In this document: piece by piece, positions 54,807 to 64,000 of the stretch
Layout of the letters: each line of letters opens with the position of its first letter
Numbering within the stretch: position 1 is the first letter of the stretch
DNA from: Simmondsia chinensis
Taxonomy: Eukaryota > Streptophyta > Magnoliopsida > Caryophyllales > Simmondsiaceae
Reading direction: 5' to 3'
DNA length: 64,000 nucleotides
Assembly (NCBI GenBank): GCA_018398585.1
Contig: JAGTTD010000001.1
Location: forward strand, 17,129,750-17,193,749
Program-made: the position numbers and the translations under genes
The notes under the pieces: generated by a model
The model's input: the letters and a program-made list of their open reading frames with translations, nothing else
Told to the model about the DNA's origin: nothing
The model's database searches: none

Positions 54807-56152
54807 CCTTTGCACAAATTTGGAGAAACGAGAAAGAGGAGGAAGTATGACAAGGGCAATAGGAAGAAGTTGGCTAGGGCTCTTGGCAAATTCTAAGTTC
54901 TTTCTAATCCTTTATCCTCTATAATGCTTTTGATTTTGAGTTTTGTTTTCTTTAGTCTAATTATGAACTAATTTTACTTTTCCAAGTCTACTATGCAGCT
55001 AGTGTTGTGAGAAATGCTCTTTCCTATTTAAAGTGTTCTATGTTTATTTATTCCATCATTGAAGTGCTTATCATTATTCTTCATTCTTTTTGTGTGTTTG
55101 ACCAGTGTTCAAAAGAAGAGATTTAGGATGATTGCTAAAGCAATAAACAACATAGATTGAGTGAAAGGTAGATATAATTAATGCAATTTGTGTGGCCTTA
55201 CATGGGAAAATCATAGATTGTAATTCTTTTCTTATTTAAATTAACGCAAGAGATTGATGAATTAACAGGTATGAGAGTATGCTAAATAATGCTCAAGATA
55301 AAATATTGAGCTGATTAAGGTTTTTGGCCATCATTATGGATAAACATCTTGAAGACTAAGAATTATAAGTCGTCTAGATGTAAAGAGGCAGAATCGAATA
55401 CTTTGGACTTAAAACCAAATAGCTCACATCTAAAAATCAACATCTTTAAGTTCTTTAGTCTTTCTCTAACTGTACATTCAAACTTCATGATTAGGTTCTT
55501 CTAATATAATGAGAACTAATAATTTCGTTAGTCAATCGATAGAACTATCCTCGTATGAATGATATTTTATTCATCAATTAATTATTTTATCAACTTATTA
55601 TACTATCTAATCACACGCATCATATATTCAGCACACGAATTAGATATACATATGACATCCTTTTTCCATGGAAACTGTATATTTGAATAATAGTTACAAT
55701 AGAGTATAGTTTATAGCAGTTCAGGAAAAAATAAAAAATATATTAAAGGATAATAACCATAGAGACCACCGAACTATTGCTTAAAATCAAAGTGATCCCC
55801 TGAACATTTAATTTTATCAAAGACATCCCCCTAAACTATTTGTCAAAATTAATGTGACCCCCTTAACATTTAATTTCATCAAACAAACCCCTCGAACTAT
55901 TGGTGCCAATTAATGTGATCCTCTAAACTTTTAAATTACATTAAAGACACCCCTCGAACTATTACAAAAAACCTATTTGATCTCTTAACTTTAAATTTTA
56001 TCAAAAGATATCCAAAACTATAGAAAAATTCGAAAAAAGAGTTAGTTTAGTTACCCTGACATTTGGTAAAATATTTTATAGGTGCTTTAAGATTTTTTTA
56101 AATATTTGAGGTACACTAAACTTTCTTAATTTTTTCAAGTATTTTTCTTATA
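54807..56152. other. Unassigned intergenic DNA
   Basis: AT-rich. A short frame at 54814-54895, HKFGETRKRRKYDKGNRKKL and a few more residues to TAA, is very basic and could be a last exon or chance. A tandem repeat lies at about 55749-56030. Nothing else is seen. Confidence 0.45.
55749..56030 (+). repeat. Tandem repeat, about 66-bp unit, about four copies
   Basis: Units run CCCCTCGAACTATTG, then AAAATTAATGTGATCCCCT, then GAACATTTAATTTTATCAAA, then GACA. They begin near 55775, 55845, 55912 and 55975 and become more eroded to the right. Confidence 0.7.
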
Positions 56153-56701
56153 TGTCATGATTTTGAGATTTAGGGCCTTGAGAAGTGGCATTCATAGTAA
56201 ATATTTGAATAGGTGTTTTGGCGGGAAGGCTTAGAAGCTTAGCTTTTGGCGGCTCATTCGGTTAAATCTAAGTACATTGCTTTGTTAGATATTTTAGTTC
56301 AACCGACTTAACTAAGCATTGAGTTTAAATAGTTAGAATGTTCTTGTAATTGGATTCATTGAGTAATATTTATTTTGATTCCCTTCTTAACCCTAACTCT
56401 CTCTACTTCTCATCTCTTTCTGCTACTTCACATCTCACAATTCTTTCTCTATCCTATATTATAATTTAATCACAACAATTGGCATCAGAGCTTGCACAAT
56501 TGCTTGATTACGCTCCAATTTGATTTGATCAAGCTAGCCAGAGGTCGAAAGCAAACACCTATGCCTGGAGTAGCAGATGCGGATGAGAATCAAGTTGATA
56601 CGATAGCTCAGCTGCAAAAGCAGATTCATGATTTGGCGTTAGCAATTGGATCAGTGAATTAAAAGGTAGGAGACATGTCTCAATCTTAGCAACAAGTGCA
56701 G
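56153..56701 (+). mobile_element. Gyp-6: 5' LTR and gag start of a gypsy element, interrupted by Gyp-5
   Basis: LTR 56153-56477 (325 bp, TGTCATG...CACAACA) with a TATA-type box (TTTAAATAG) near 56327, a CTCTCTACTTCTCATC pyrimidine tract, then primer site TGGCATCAGAGC at 56480-56491. Gag starts at ATG 56561 (MPGVADADENQ, likely coiled coil), with a stop at 56660-56662. Cut at 56701 by the Gyp-5 LTR. The rest lies beyond the window. Confidence 0.8.
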
Positions 56702-57062
56702 TGTTATGATTCAAGACCGGCCTTGAATTATAACCAAGGATAGATGTAGAATTAGAGTGAAGATTAGAAGAGAATTAGAGAATTAGGATGAGAATTAGAG
56801 AATTTCGGTGGGAAGTAGAGAAAGTGATGGTTGAGAGTAGAAGATTTAGATCATATCATTCATCAATAAGAATCTTAGAATACAATGCCAATCTTTTATA
56901 CTATGAGCTAACTATGTCAGTTGAACCAAAATATAAAGCAATACAATGAATCTAACCAACTTAACTACCAATGACAAAAACTAAGCCTTTCCTACCACAA
57001 ACTTATTTTAATATTACAAGAATTTCCCTTACATTCACTTCCTCTAATCTTGAATCATGACA
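56702..57062 (-). repeat. Gyp-5 3' LTR
   Basis: 361 bp; plus strand TGTTATGATTCAAG...AATCATGACA. Its 5' partner is outside the window. Confidence 0.85.
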
Positions 57063-57082
57063 AAAACCCCCTCTTTAACAAC

Positions 57083-57099
57083 ATTCTTGTCTTAAGAAT
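57083..57099 (-). other. PPT-proximal stem-loop, Gyp-5, eroded
   Basis: On the minus strand ATTCTT-AAGAC-AAGAAT. One base of the usual loop/stem has been lost and a G changed, but a 6-bp stem remains. The polypurine tract AAAGAGGGGG follows. Confidence 0.65.
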
Positions 57100-57759
57100 G
57101 AAGTAATGGAAATTGGCTCCTGATGAATCTCAGCCTCTCCCAAGTAGCATCTTCATGATCCAAATTAGTCCAAAGTACCAATACTTCCTTGACTGAGCTG
57201 CCCTGCTGCTGAATTTCCCTTGAAACCAAAATTGCTGCCGGTTCTTGCTTAAGTCTTCCATTAGCAGTGATCTTCGGAGCTGACTTAGAACTACTTTTGT
57301 CTTCAACAATGTGTTGCTTCAAAGGGACACATGGAAAGCAGGATGGACAAAGGAATCTAGTGGCAGCTCTAATCTGTATGCTACTCTTCCAACCTTCCCT
57401 ACAATCTTGTAAGGACCAAAGTCACGAGCGCTAAGCTTCACATTCTAGTGAACGGCTACACTGACTTGTCTATATGGCTCCAACTTCAAATAAATAAAGT
57501 CTCCCACTTGAAAGGACTTATCAACCCTCTTCTTGTCAGCATAGAATTTCATCCTAGCCTAAGCTAGTTGCAAATTGTCCTTTAACTGCTGCACCAATTC
57601 CTTCCTTTGCATCAATAAGTCATTTACTTCACCCACAGAAGTAGTAGCATCATGTATCAGCATTGGAGATGGAGGATCATAACCATAAAGAGCCTTGAAT
57701 GGAGTTGTCCCTAAGGAACCATGGGCGTGTGAATTGTACTAGAATTCAGCTAATGACAA
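57092..57759 (-). pseudogene. Gyp-5 pol, C-terminal part
   Basis: Read leftwards: LSLAEF and YNSHAHGSLGTTPFKALYG (integrase end, near 57680-57755), KVGDFI-type and RVAYRLELP-type strands (about 57500-57370), then an open piece 57322-57092 with the chromodomain-like tail VLVLWTNLDHEDATWERL ending FPLLHS. Stops occur near 57740 and 57565. Cut at 57759 by Gyp-4. Confidence 0.8.
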
Positions 57760-58138
57760 TGTTATGTTTCTTGCATGATTAAATGTAATTCATTGTAACA
57801 AGGGGCTGTGTTGTAGCGTTTGGCCTGGTAGCTTTCAAATTCCCGTTTTGGCACCAAAGTCGGTTGCCGTTAGTTGGGTAGGTGTTTTGGCGGGTCAAGC
57901 TTGGCGGCTGGAGTTAGTCGGTTAGGCTTAGCTAGTTTTGATTCAATGTATGTAGTTTCTATTAATAGGTTGATCTTGTGTAATCTTGATTCATCAATTG
58001 AAATATCAACCAATCTCTTTGAGATTAATCTTCTCTCTCTCACCTAATTCTCTCTAATTTCTCATCTCCCTCACTTCTTTCTCATCCCATACTCTCTTAA
58101 TCTTAGTTTATGATTGCGATTTGATCACAAACATAACA
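57760..58138 (+). repeat. Gyp-4 5' LTR
   Basis: 379 bp, TGTTATGTTTC...CATAACA. TATA-type box (CTATTAATAGG) near 57959; pyrimidine tract about 58030-58100. Confidence 0.94.
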
Positions 58139-58270
58139 ATTGGTATCAGAGCCTCGTTTGGCTTCCAATTCAAACGTGATTTGATATAAAATATCCTTTA
58201 ATTGCATTGCAAGATAAAAATGGTTGAAAAACACACAAAAAGAGTTTCATTGTTGATCGGTTGTGAATTC

Positions 58271-61200
58271 ATGGAATCAACCGAGGCCGCATTGATCAGT
58301 TGAGTTATTACCAGATCGGCAGCAGCTAAGGTAGCTACTAGATCTTCATATGCCGATGTGGTTGGAGGCATTGATGCAGCAAATCATGACGTCGTCACAA
58401 ACGTGCATCTGGACAGTCAATTGAAGGCGATGTGTGCTCACATGTTAGTGCAGATCAAGGAAGCTAATGTTGAAACAATGCAGCAGATACATCAACATGT
58501 GGATGCGAAACTTGATCAATGAGCTCAGCAAGTTGAACTTATGGTTTCTAATCAGTTTAACCAACAAACACAGGAATTGGAGGAAAGGATTACCTCAAGG
58601 TTTGATCACGAAATGCAGCAGTTGGAAGCAAAATTAACTGAAATTCGCGAGCAGTTTAGGAGGCCAAATCCTCCTATTGCTCCGGATCCTCCAACAAGTG
58701 TGTTACAAGCTAATCCTGCGGTGCGAGTTGAATCATTAAACCGTGAGGGAGAAGCTGGAGCTCCAATTAGAGCACAAGAGGCTGGTGTTACTGACAGGCA
58801 AGGGCGAAGTGAGCAAGAACAACCTCGACCTTCAAACTGGAATGCTACATCCGGTGACAGAGTTCAGGAAATTGAGCATTCTTTCAGACCTCGTGAAGTA
58901 AATGCTGATCATCTGGATCGACCTCCTGATTCTTGGCAGCAACATCGATCAGGAAGTAATGAGGAGTCTTCCAATAGCAGAAATAACAGCCATAGAAAGC
59001 CGAGGGTGCAGATTGATGCATTTGAAGGTAAACAACCTCACTCGTGGTTAAGAAGGTGTCAGTGTTATTTCCACTTCTATCATATTGATGAATTGGACAA
59101 GGTACAAATTGCGACTGTGTATTTGCTTGGTGATCATGAGGTATGGTTTTATAGCTTGATAAGAAGTAAACCTTCCATTTCATGGAATGAGTTTGCCAAG
59201 GCCTTGTGTGCTCGGTATAGTGATGAAGATGAGAGCGATATAGTTGATAAATTCAATAAAGTGAAGCAAGAGACAACTGTGAAGGAGTATATGACTAGAT
59301 TTGAGAACCTCCGGGCTAGCATTGTGACTGAAATCGAGGCCTCTGAGTCTTATTACGTATCAGCTTTTATAAGCAGTTTGAAGCCTAAGTTGAAGAACTT
59401 AGTTAAGGCAGTAGATCCTATTGATTTATCTGTAGCCTTTGCTAAAGCCAAGCTTTATGGATCCACGGGCATAGCAGCTAGTGATGCTTCCAGACCTCGT
59501 GGGAGTAGCTCAAAATTTCAGTACAACTCGAGCAGGAACAGGCCTAACACACTGGATGACAAACCACAGCAGAAGTTGTGCTACCGTTGTAATCAACCTT
59601 ATCAATTTGGCCACAAGTGCAATCCCAAGTTCCTCATGGCTGTTGAAGGAACTAATGCTGGTGAGCTCTCTGATGATGAAGAAATTGCAGAGGATAATAT
59701 TGATTCAAATCTAGAAATCAAGGATGAATTAGAGGATGCTGCAATAGAGATTTCAGTGAAGGCATTAACCGGTAATGGTGCCCATAGCACGATCCGAATC
59801 AAAGGGGAGGCTGGGAAAAGATCTATTATTATTCTCATTGATAGTGGGAGTACTCATAGCTTTGTTGATCCCAAAATAATCAAGAAAGTGGGTCATGAAG
59901 TGATAAAAACGCACCCACTTGCTGTTACTGTGGCTGATGGTAAAACTGTCACCAATCAAAACAAGTGTCAGGGGTTTGTGTGGCTGATGCAAAACCGTAA
60001 GTTCATCTATGACTTCAAGATCCTTCCTCTGGGTGGTTGTGACATGGTGCTCGAGGTGGATTGGATGAGAACTCATAGCCCGGTGTTATTTGAATATGCC
60101 AATCTCTCGGTCTCCTTTGAAGTCCAAGGTTCCAAGGTCACACTTCATGGCATTGCCGAGGAAGCTCAACTCCAAATTATGAAAGGAAGTAAGCTGAAGA
60201 AAGGCCTGCAGTGCTGTGCGTATCAGTGGGTAGCTCAGTTGTTTGCTAACTGCTCTGCTGAGGTGACTGACATTGCCGAACCAGAAATTCAAGCCTTGGT
60301 TACTGAATTTGAGGATGTATTCGAGGTGCCTAGATCCTTACCTCCCAAAAAGAATTTGGATCATGAAATTCCACTCAAAGAAGGTGTTGAACCCATGAAG
60401 ATAAGACCTTATAGATATCCTCATGCTCAGAAGACAGAAATTGAGAAGCAAGTGGATGAATTACTTAAGACTAATTTCATTCAAACAAGTCATAGTCCCT
60501 TTGCTTCTCCGGTCATCCTTGTCAAGAAGAAAGATGGTACAGCTCGTATGTGTATTGATTACAAGCAACTCTACTCTATGACGATGAAGGACAAGTTCCC
60601 TATACCTGTTATAGATGATTTGTTGAATGAATTATATGGAGATCAAGTCTTTTCTAAGCTGGATCTTCGGCAAGGATATCATCAGATTAGAGTGGGAGAG
60701 CATGATGTGTATAAGACTGCATTCCGAACACATCATGGACACTTTTTGTTTACAGTCATGCCATTTGGTTGACCAACGCTCTAGTAACATTCCAGGCTCT
60801 TATGAACGATGTCTTTAAATAATTTCTTAGGAAATTTGTGTTGGTTTTCTGTGATGACATCCTGATTTACAGTGCAACAATTGGGGAACATTTGAAACAT
60901 TTGAGGGAGGTGTTCTCTGTCATGAGGTGTTTGCTAAATTGGCCAAGTGTTCTTTTGCTCAAACTCACTTGGAATATCTTGGTCGTGTGATTTCTTGTGA
61001 GGGAGTTACCACCGATCCCACAAAAGTTCAAGCCATGAAGGAATGGCCAGCCCCGGTTACCTTGAAACAACTAAGAGGATTCTTGGGCTTACCAGGGTAT
61101 TACTGTAAGTCTGTTGCTAACTATGGAGCCTTAGCAAAGCCATTAACAGATCTATTAAAGAAAGACTCATTCAAGTGGTCGGATGTGGCTCAAAAGGCTT

Positions 61201-63104
61201 TTGAAAAACTCAAGGTTGAAATGTGCAAGGCACCAGTGTTGGCAATGCCCGATTTCTCTTCAAGCTATGTTTTGGAAACTGATGCGAGTGGTAGTGGGAT
61301 TGGGGCAGTGTTATCTCAAGGAGGAAGGCCTATAGCATATCTTAGCCAAGCTTTGAGCTCTAAGCACCAAGCGCTTTCCACTTATGAGAAGGAATATCTT
61401 GCCATTTTGCTCGTGGTGGATAAGTGGAGACACTACTTGGATGGGCATCATTTCCTCATTAGGACTAATCACCAAAGTCTTAAGCACTTATTGGAGCAGA
61501 AGATTGTCACTTGGATACAAAGAAAAGGGCTGATGAAGATGTTGGGACTCGATTACGACATTGAATACAGAAAAGGGAAAGAAAACTGGGCTGCTGATGC
61601 TTTGTCACGCAGATTTGAGGACCTTGAGCAGGGTTCTCTTGGAGCTGTTTCCGTGGTTTCTCCTGCTTGGATGGAAGAGTTACACCAATCCTATGAGAAT
61701 GATTCGTTTGCGCAAGAATGCATAGCTGCTGCTATCGTGGGTAAAGCTTGTAATCAGGCTGCTGGTGCACAGATATCTTTTACCCGAGGCAATATCAGAA
61801 TTCAGGGGAAATTGTACCTAGGTACCTCGACTGATCTTAGATGCCAAATTATCAGTGCTGCTCATGATTCTTCATGGGGAGGACACTCAGGCATGGATGG
61901 AACATATCAGAGGTTGAAGGTTTACTTTGGTAGGCCCGGAATGAAGAAGGAAGTGCATAGCTTTGTTCAAAGTTGTGAGGTTTGTCAACAAACTAAAATT
62001 GGTGATCAAAGGTACCAAGGACTTCTCCGGCCTTTACCTCTTCCTGAGGGTATTTGGCAACACATAAGTATGGATTTCATTGAAGGATTGCCTAAGTCAG
62101 AGGGGAAAGAGGTGACTTGGCTAGTAGTGGATCGATTCACTAAATCTGGACACTTCATTGCTTTAGGTCGTCCTGTGACTGCTGAGAAGCTTGCTCGCGT
62201 GTTCCTAGACAACATCTACAAGCTCCATGGTTTGCCTCAGTCCATATTTTTTGATAGGGATAAGCTCTTTACAAGTCGATTTTGGAAAGAATTGTTTGGA
62301 CTCTTGGGACCGACCTTGGCTCTCAGTTCTTCCTATCATCCTCAGACTGATGGTCAGATGGAGAGGGTCAACCAATGCATCGAGTAATACCTTAGAGGTA
62401 TGGTGTTTAATCATCCTAAAGTGTGGGGATTATGGCTTTCCTTGGCAGAGTTTTGGTATAATACCCACTTCCACGCTTCAATTGGCACTACACCCTTCAG
62501 GGCATTATATGGGTATGATCCTCCCACACCCTTGATGTTGCACGAAGCTAGGACAAGTGTGGTTGAGGTAAATGAGCGGGTGCATTAGAGGAAACATGTT
62601 ATGCAGCAGCTGAAACAAAATCTCAGTGAATCTCAAGCCCGAATGAAGTGGTATGCAGATAAGAAGAGAGTCGATCGAAATTTTGACGTGGGAGATATGG
62701 TATACTTGAAGTTACAGCCATATAGGCAATCCACAGCAACAGTAAGGAAAAATGTTAAGCTTTGTGCTCGGTATTTTGGGCCTTACAAGGTGTTGGAAAG
62801 GATTGGCAAGGTGGCTTACAAGATGGAGCTTCCTCCGGACTCTTATATTCACCCGGTCTTTCATGTTTCACTTCTAAAAAAGCAGGTCAGGAAGGGACTT
62901 AGGTCATCTCCAAGTCCTCCAAAGACGAGGTCCAATGGTGCTTTGATCTTACATCCTGTTGCAGTATTGGAGCAGAAGCAGGGAGCAGCAGCTGGTCACG
63001 CAGGTCAGGAAGTTCGGGTGAGCTGGAGCAACTTAGATGAATCATTTACTACTTAGGAAGCTAAGCGGTTCTTAAGGAGTCAATTTCCTTCTTTTCATTC
63101 TTGA
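58271..63104 (+). pseudogene. Gyp-4 gag-pol, broken
   Basis: Starts at ATG 58271 (MESTEAALIS). A 743-codon open stretch (58541-60772) covers coiled coil, gag ([14 protein letters not shown], about 59023), zinc knuckle (CYRCNQPYQFGHKC, 59579-59620), protease ([10 protein letters not shown]; Asp codon 59839-59841) and RT to VMPFG. After a 1-nt loss at about 60768 and a small deletion near 60927 the frame continues at 60927-62387: RT end, RNase H (ETDASGSGIGAVLSQ, about 61276), integrase zinc site (HDSSWGGHSG, CEVCQQTK) and core (MDFIEGLP, 62069; then FDRDKL where SDR is usual; QMERVNQ where QTERVNQ is usual). The chromodomain-like tail ends at 63104. The RT box reads FCDD rather than FFDD. Stops at 58301, 58520, 62385, 62586 and 63054. 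Confidence 0.92.
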
Positions 63105-63114
63105 GGTCAAGAAT
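63097..63114 (+). other. PPT-proximal stem-loop, Gyp-4
   Basis: ATTCTTG-AGGT-CAAGAAT, a perfect stem with one loop change, overlapping the stop codon and preceding AAGGGGAGGGGAT. Confidence 0.8.
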
Positions 63115-63132
63115 GCTTTAAGGGGAGGGGAT

Positions 63133-63511
63133 TGTTATGTTTCTTGCATGATTAAATGTAATTCATTATAACAAGGGGCTGTGTTGTAGCTTTTGGCTCG
63201 GTAGCTTTCAAATTCCAGTTTTGGAGCCAAAGTCGGTTGCCATTAGTTGGGTAGGTCTTTTGGCAGGTCAAGCTTGGCGGCTGGTGTTCGTCGGTTAGGC
63301 TTAGCTAGTTTTGATTCAATGTATGTAGTTTCTATTAATAGGTTGATCTTGTGTAATCTTGATTCATCAATTGAAATATTAACCAATCTCTTTGAGATTA
63401 ATCTTCTCTCTCTCACCTAATTCTCTCTAATTTCTCATCTCCTTCACTTCTTTCTCATCCCATACTCTCTTAATCTTAGTTTCTGTTTGTGATTTGATCA
63501 CAAACATAACA
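63133..63511 (+). repeat. Gyp-4 3' LTR
   Basis: 379 bp, TGTTATGTTTC...CATAACA, followed by GACAG. Confidence 0.94.
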
Positions 63512-64000
63512 GACAGCTATCTATGCCACTACTTGGGATAGCTGAAAGTCACACTCCTCAAATATTGTTCTAAGCACTGATTTACTCTTTCAGTTTTCCC
63601 ATCGGTCTGTGGGTGATATAAGGAGCTCATGGCAAAAGAAGAACCCAATAGCAGAAATAACTCTCACCAGAAATGACTAGTAAACAACCTATCATGATTA
63701 GAAATAATGGATTAAGGCAACCCATGGAGCTTGTAGATTTTATCCACAAACAACTTGGGAAGTTTTTCAGCCGAAATTTGATGACTCAAGGCTAAGAAGT
63801 GTCCAAACTTGGTGAATCAATCCACTACTACTCAAATTACCTCCTTGCCTTCAGACTCAGGCAATCCTTCAATAAAGTCCATACTTATGTGTTGCCATGC
63901 TCTATCAGGGATGGGTCAAGGCTGTAGCAATCCTAGAGAGTGCATATGACTGGTCTTAGTATGCCGGCAAACATCTCAAGATTGCACAAATTCCACAACA
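63512..64000 (-). pseudogene. Gyp-5 integrase core, continuing beyond the window
   Basis: Read leftwards from the window edge: CRHTKTS-type zinc-site end, QHISMDFIEGLPESEGKE (about 63890-63840), FTKFGHFLAL-type strand, LFVDKIYKLHGLP (about 63755-63715) and the [15 protein letters not shown] block near 63600. Several stops and frame changes. The missing residues up to the Gyp-4 insertion join 57759. Confidence 0.8.

Larger units (their letters stand above)
57760..63511 (+). mobile_element. Gyp-4: Ty3/gypsy chromovirus nested in Gyp-5 integrase
   Basis: 5,752 bp, 379-bp LTRs at 57760-58138 and 63133-63511, flanks GACAA (57755-57759) and GACAG (63512-63516), a 4/5 match. Primer site TGGTATCAGAGCC at 58141-58153; polypurine tract AAGGGGAGGGGAT before 63133. 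LTRs differ at about 16 sites (about 96% by eye). Its protein is close to Gyp-1 but keeps the capsid and zinc knuckle. Confidence 0.94.
56702..64000 (-). mobile_element. Gyp-5: gypsy element on minus strand, host to Gyp-4, runs off the window
   Basis: 3' LTR at 56702-57062, then the end of pol reading leftwards. Interrupted by Gyp-4 at 57760-63511 and resuming at 63512 with integrase. Inserted in Gyp-6 gag after TGCAG (56697-56701); the other flank is beyond the window. Confidence 0.85.

Noticed and set aside
56702..57062. Solo LTR
   Set aside because: A polypurine tract and pol sequence follow directly on the minus strand, so it is the 3' LTR of Gyp-5.

Overview
This window is intergenic heterochromatin-like DNA from a flowering plant. 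No host protein-coding gene, rRNA or tRNA could be supported. It is almost entirely LTR retrotransposons: three Ty1/copia remnants, six Ty3/gypsy chromovirus-type elements and four non-autonomous LTR elements. The plant assignment rests on initiator-Met-tRNA primer sites (TGGTATCAGAGC type) after nearly every 5' LTR, on polyproteins of the plant chromovirus class with a chromodomain-like tail, and on AT-rich flanks. The species cannot be told.

Layout. 1-7501: Cop-1, a decayed copia element; its 5' LTR is cut by the window edge and its leader is full of short hairpins. 7502-10009: no gene seen. 10010-14850: NA-1, a non-autonomous element with one long ORF of unknown function and no pol. 15060-22667: RRM-LTR, a non-autonomous element whose only ORF carries a polypyrimidine-tract-binding-protein (PTB) type RRM; its 5' LTR is split by Gyp-1 (15288-20265). 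22668-23859: G-poor degenerate repeats. 23860-29504: Cop-2, a decayed copia element. 29505-32192: a hairpin minisatellite and AT-rich DNA. 32193-54806: Cop-3, a copia element related to Cop-2, containing Gyp-2 (33540-39460) and a further nest: Gyp-3 (minus strand, 41113-54556) holds NA-2 (46494-54235) in its 5' LTR, and NA-2 holds NA-3 (minus strand, 47868-51927) at its first codons. 56153 to the end: Gyp-6 (plus strand), interrupted by Gyp-5 (minus strand), itself interrupted by Gyp-4 (57760-63511).

How the parts relate. Clean 5-bp target duplications prove several nestings (CGCTG for Gyp-1, GAAAC for Gyp-2, GAGAA for NA-2); near matches support NA-1, NA-3, Gyp-4 and Cop-2. The Gyp-3 flanks do not match, which points to recombination or deletion. 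Every gag-pol frame is broken, mostly by CAG, CAA, CGA or TGG changing to a stop, while LTR pairs remain about 95-98% identical by eye.

The most interesting content is the set of non-autonomous elements. NA-1, NA-2 and NA-3 share an unfamiliar protein with recurring conserved blocks. RRM-LTR encodes a PTB-like RRM, while its own leader carries a pyrimidine tract of about 100 nt. All share with the autonomous gypsy elements a primer site, a U5 pyrimidine tract, and a small stem-loop just upstream of the polypurine tract whose stem shows compensatory changes between families. These look like the cis signals by which elements with unrelated proteins could use the same replication machinery.
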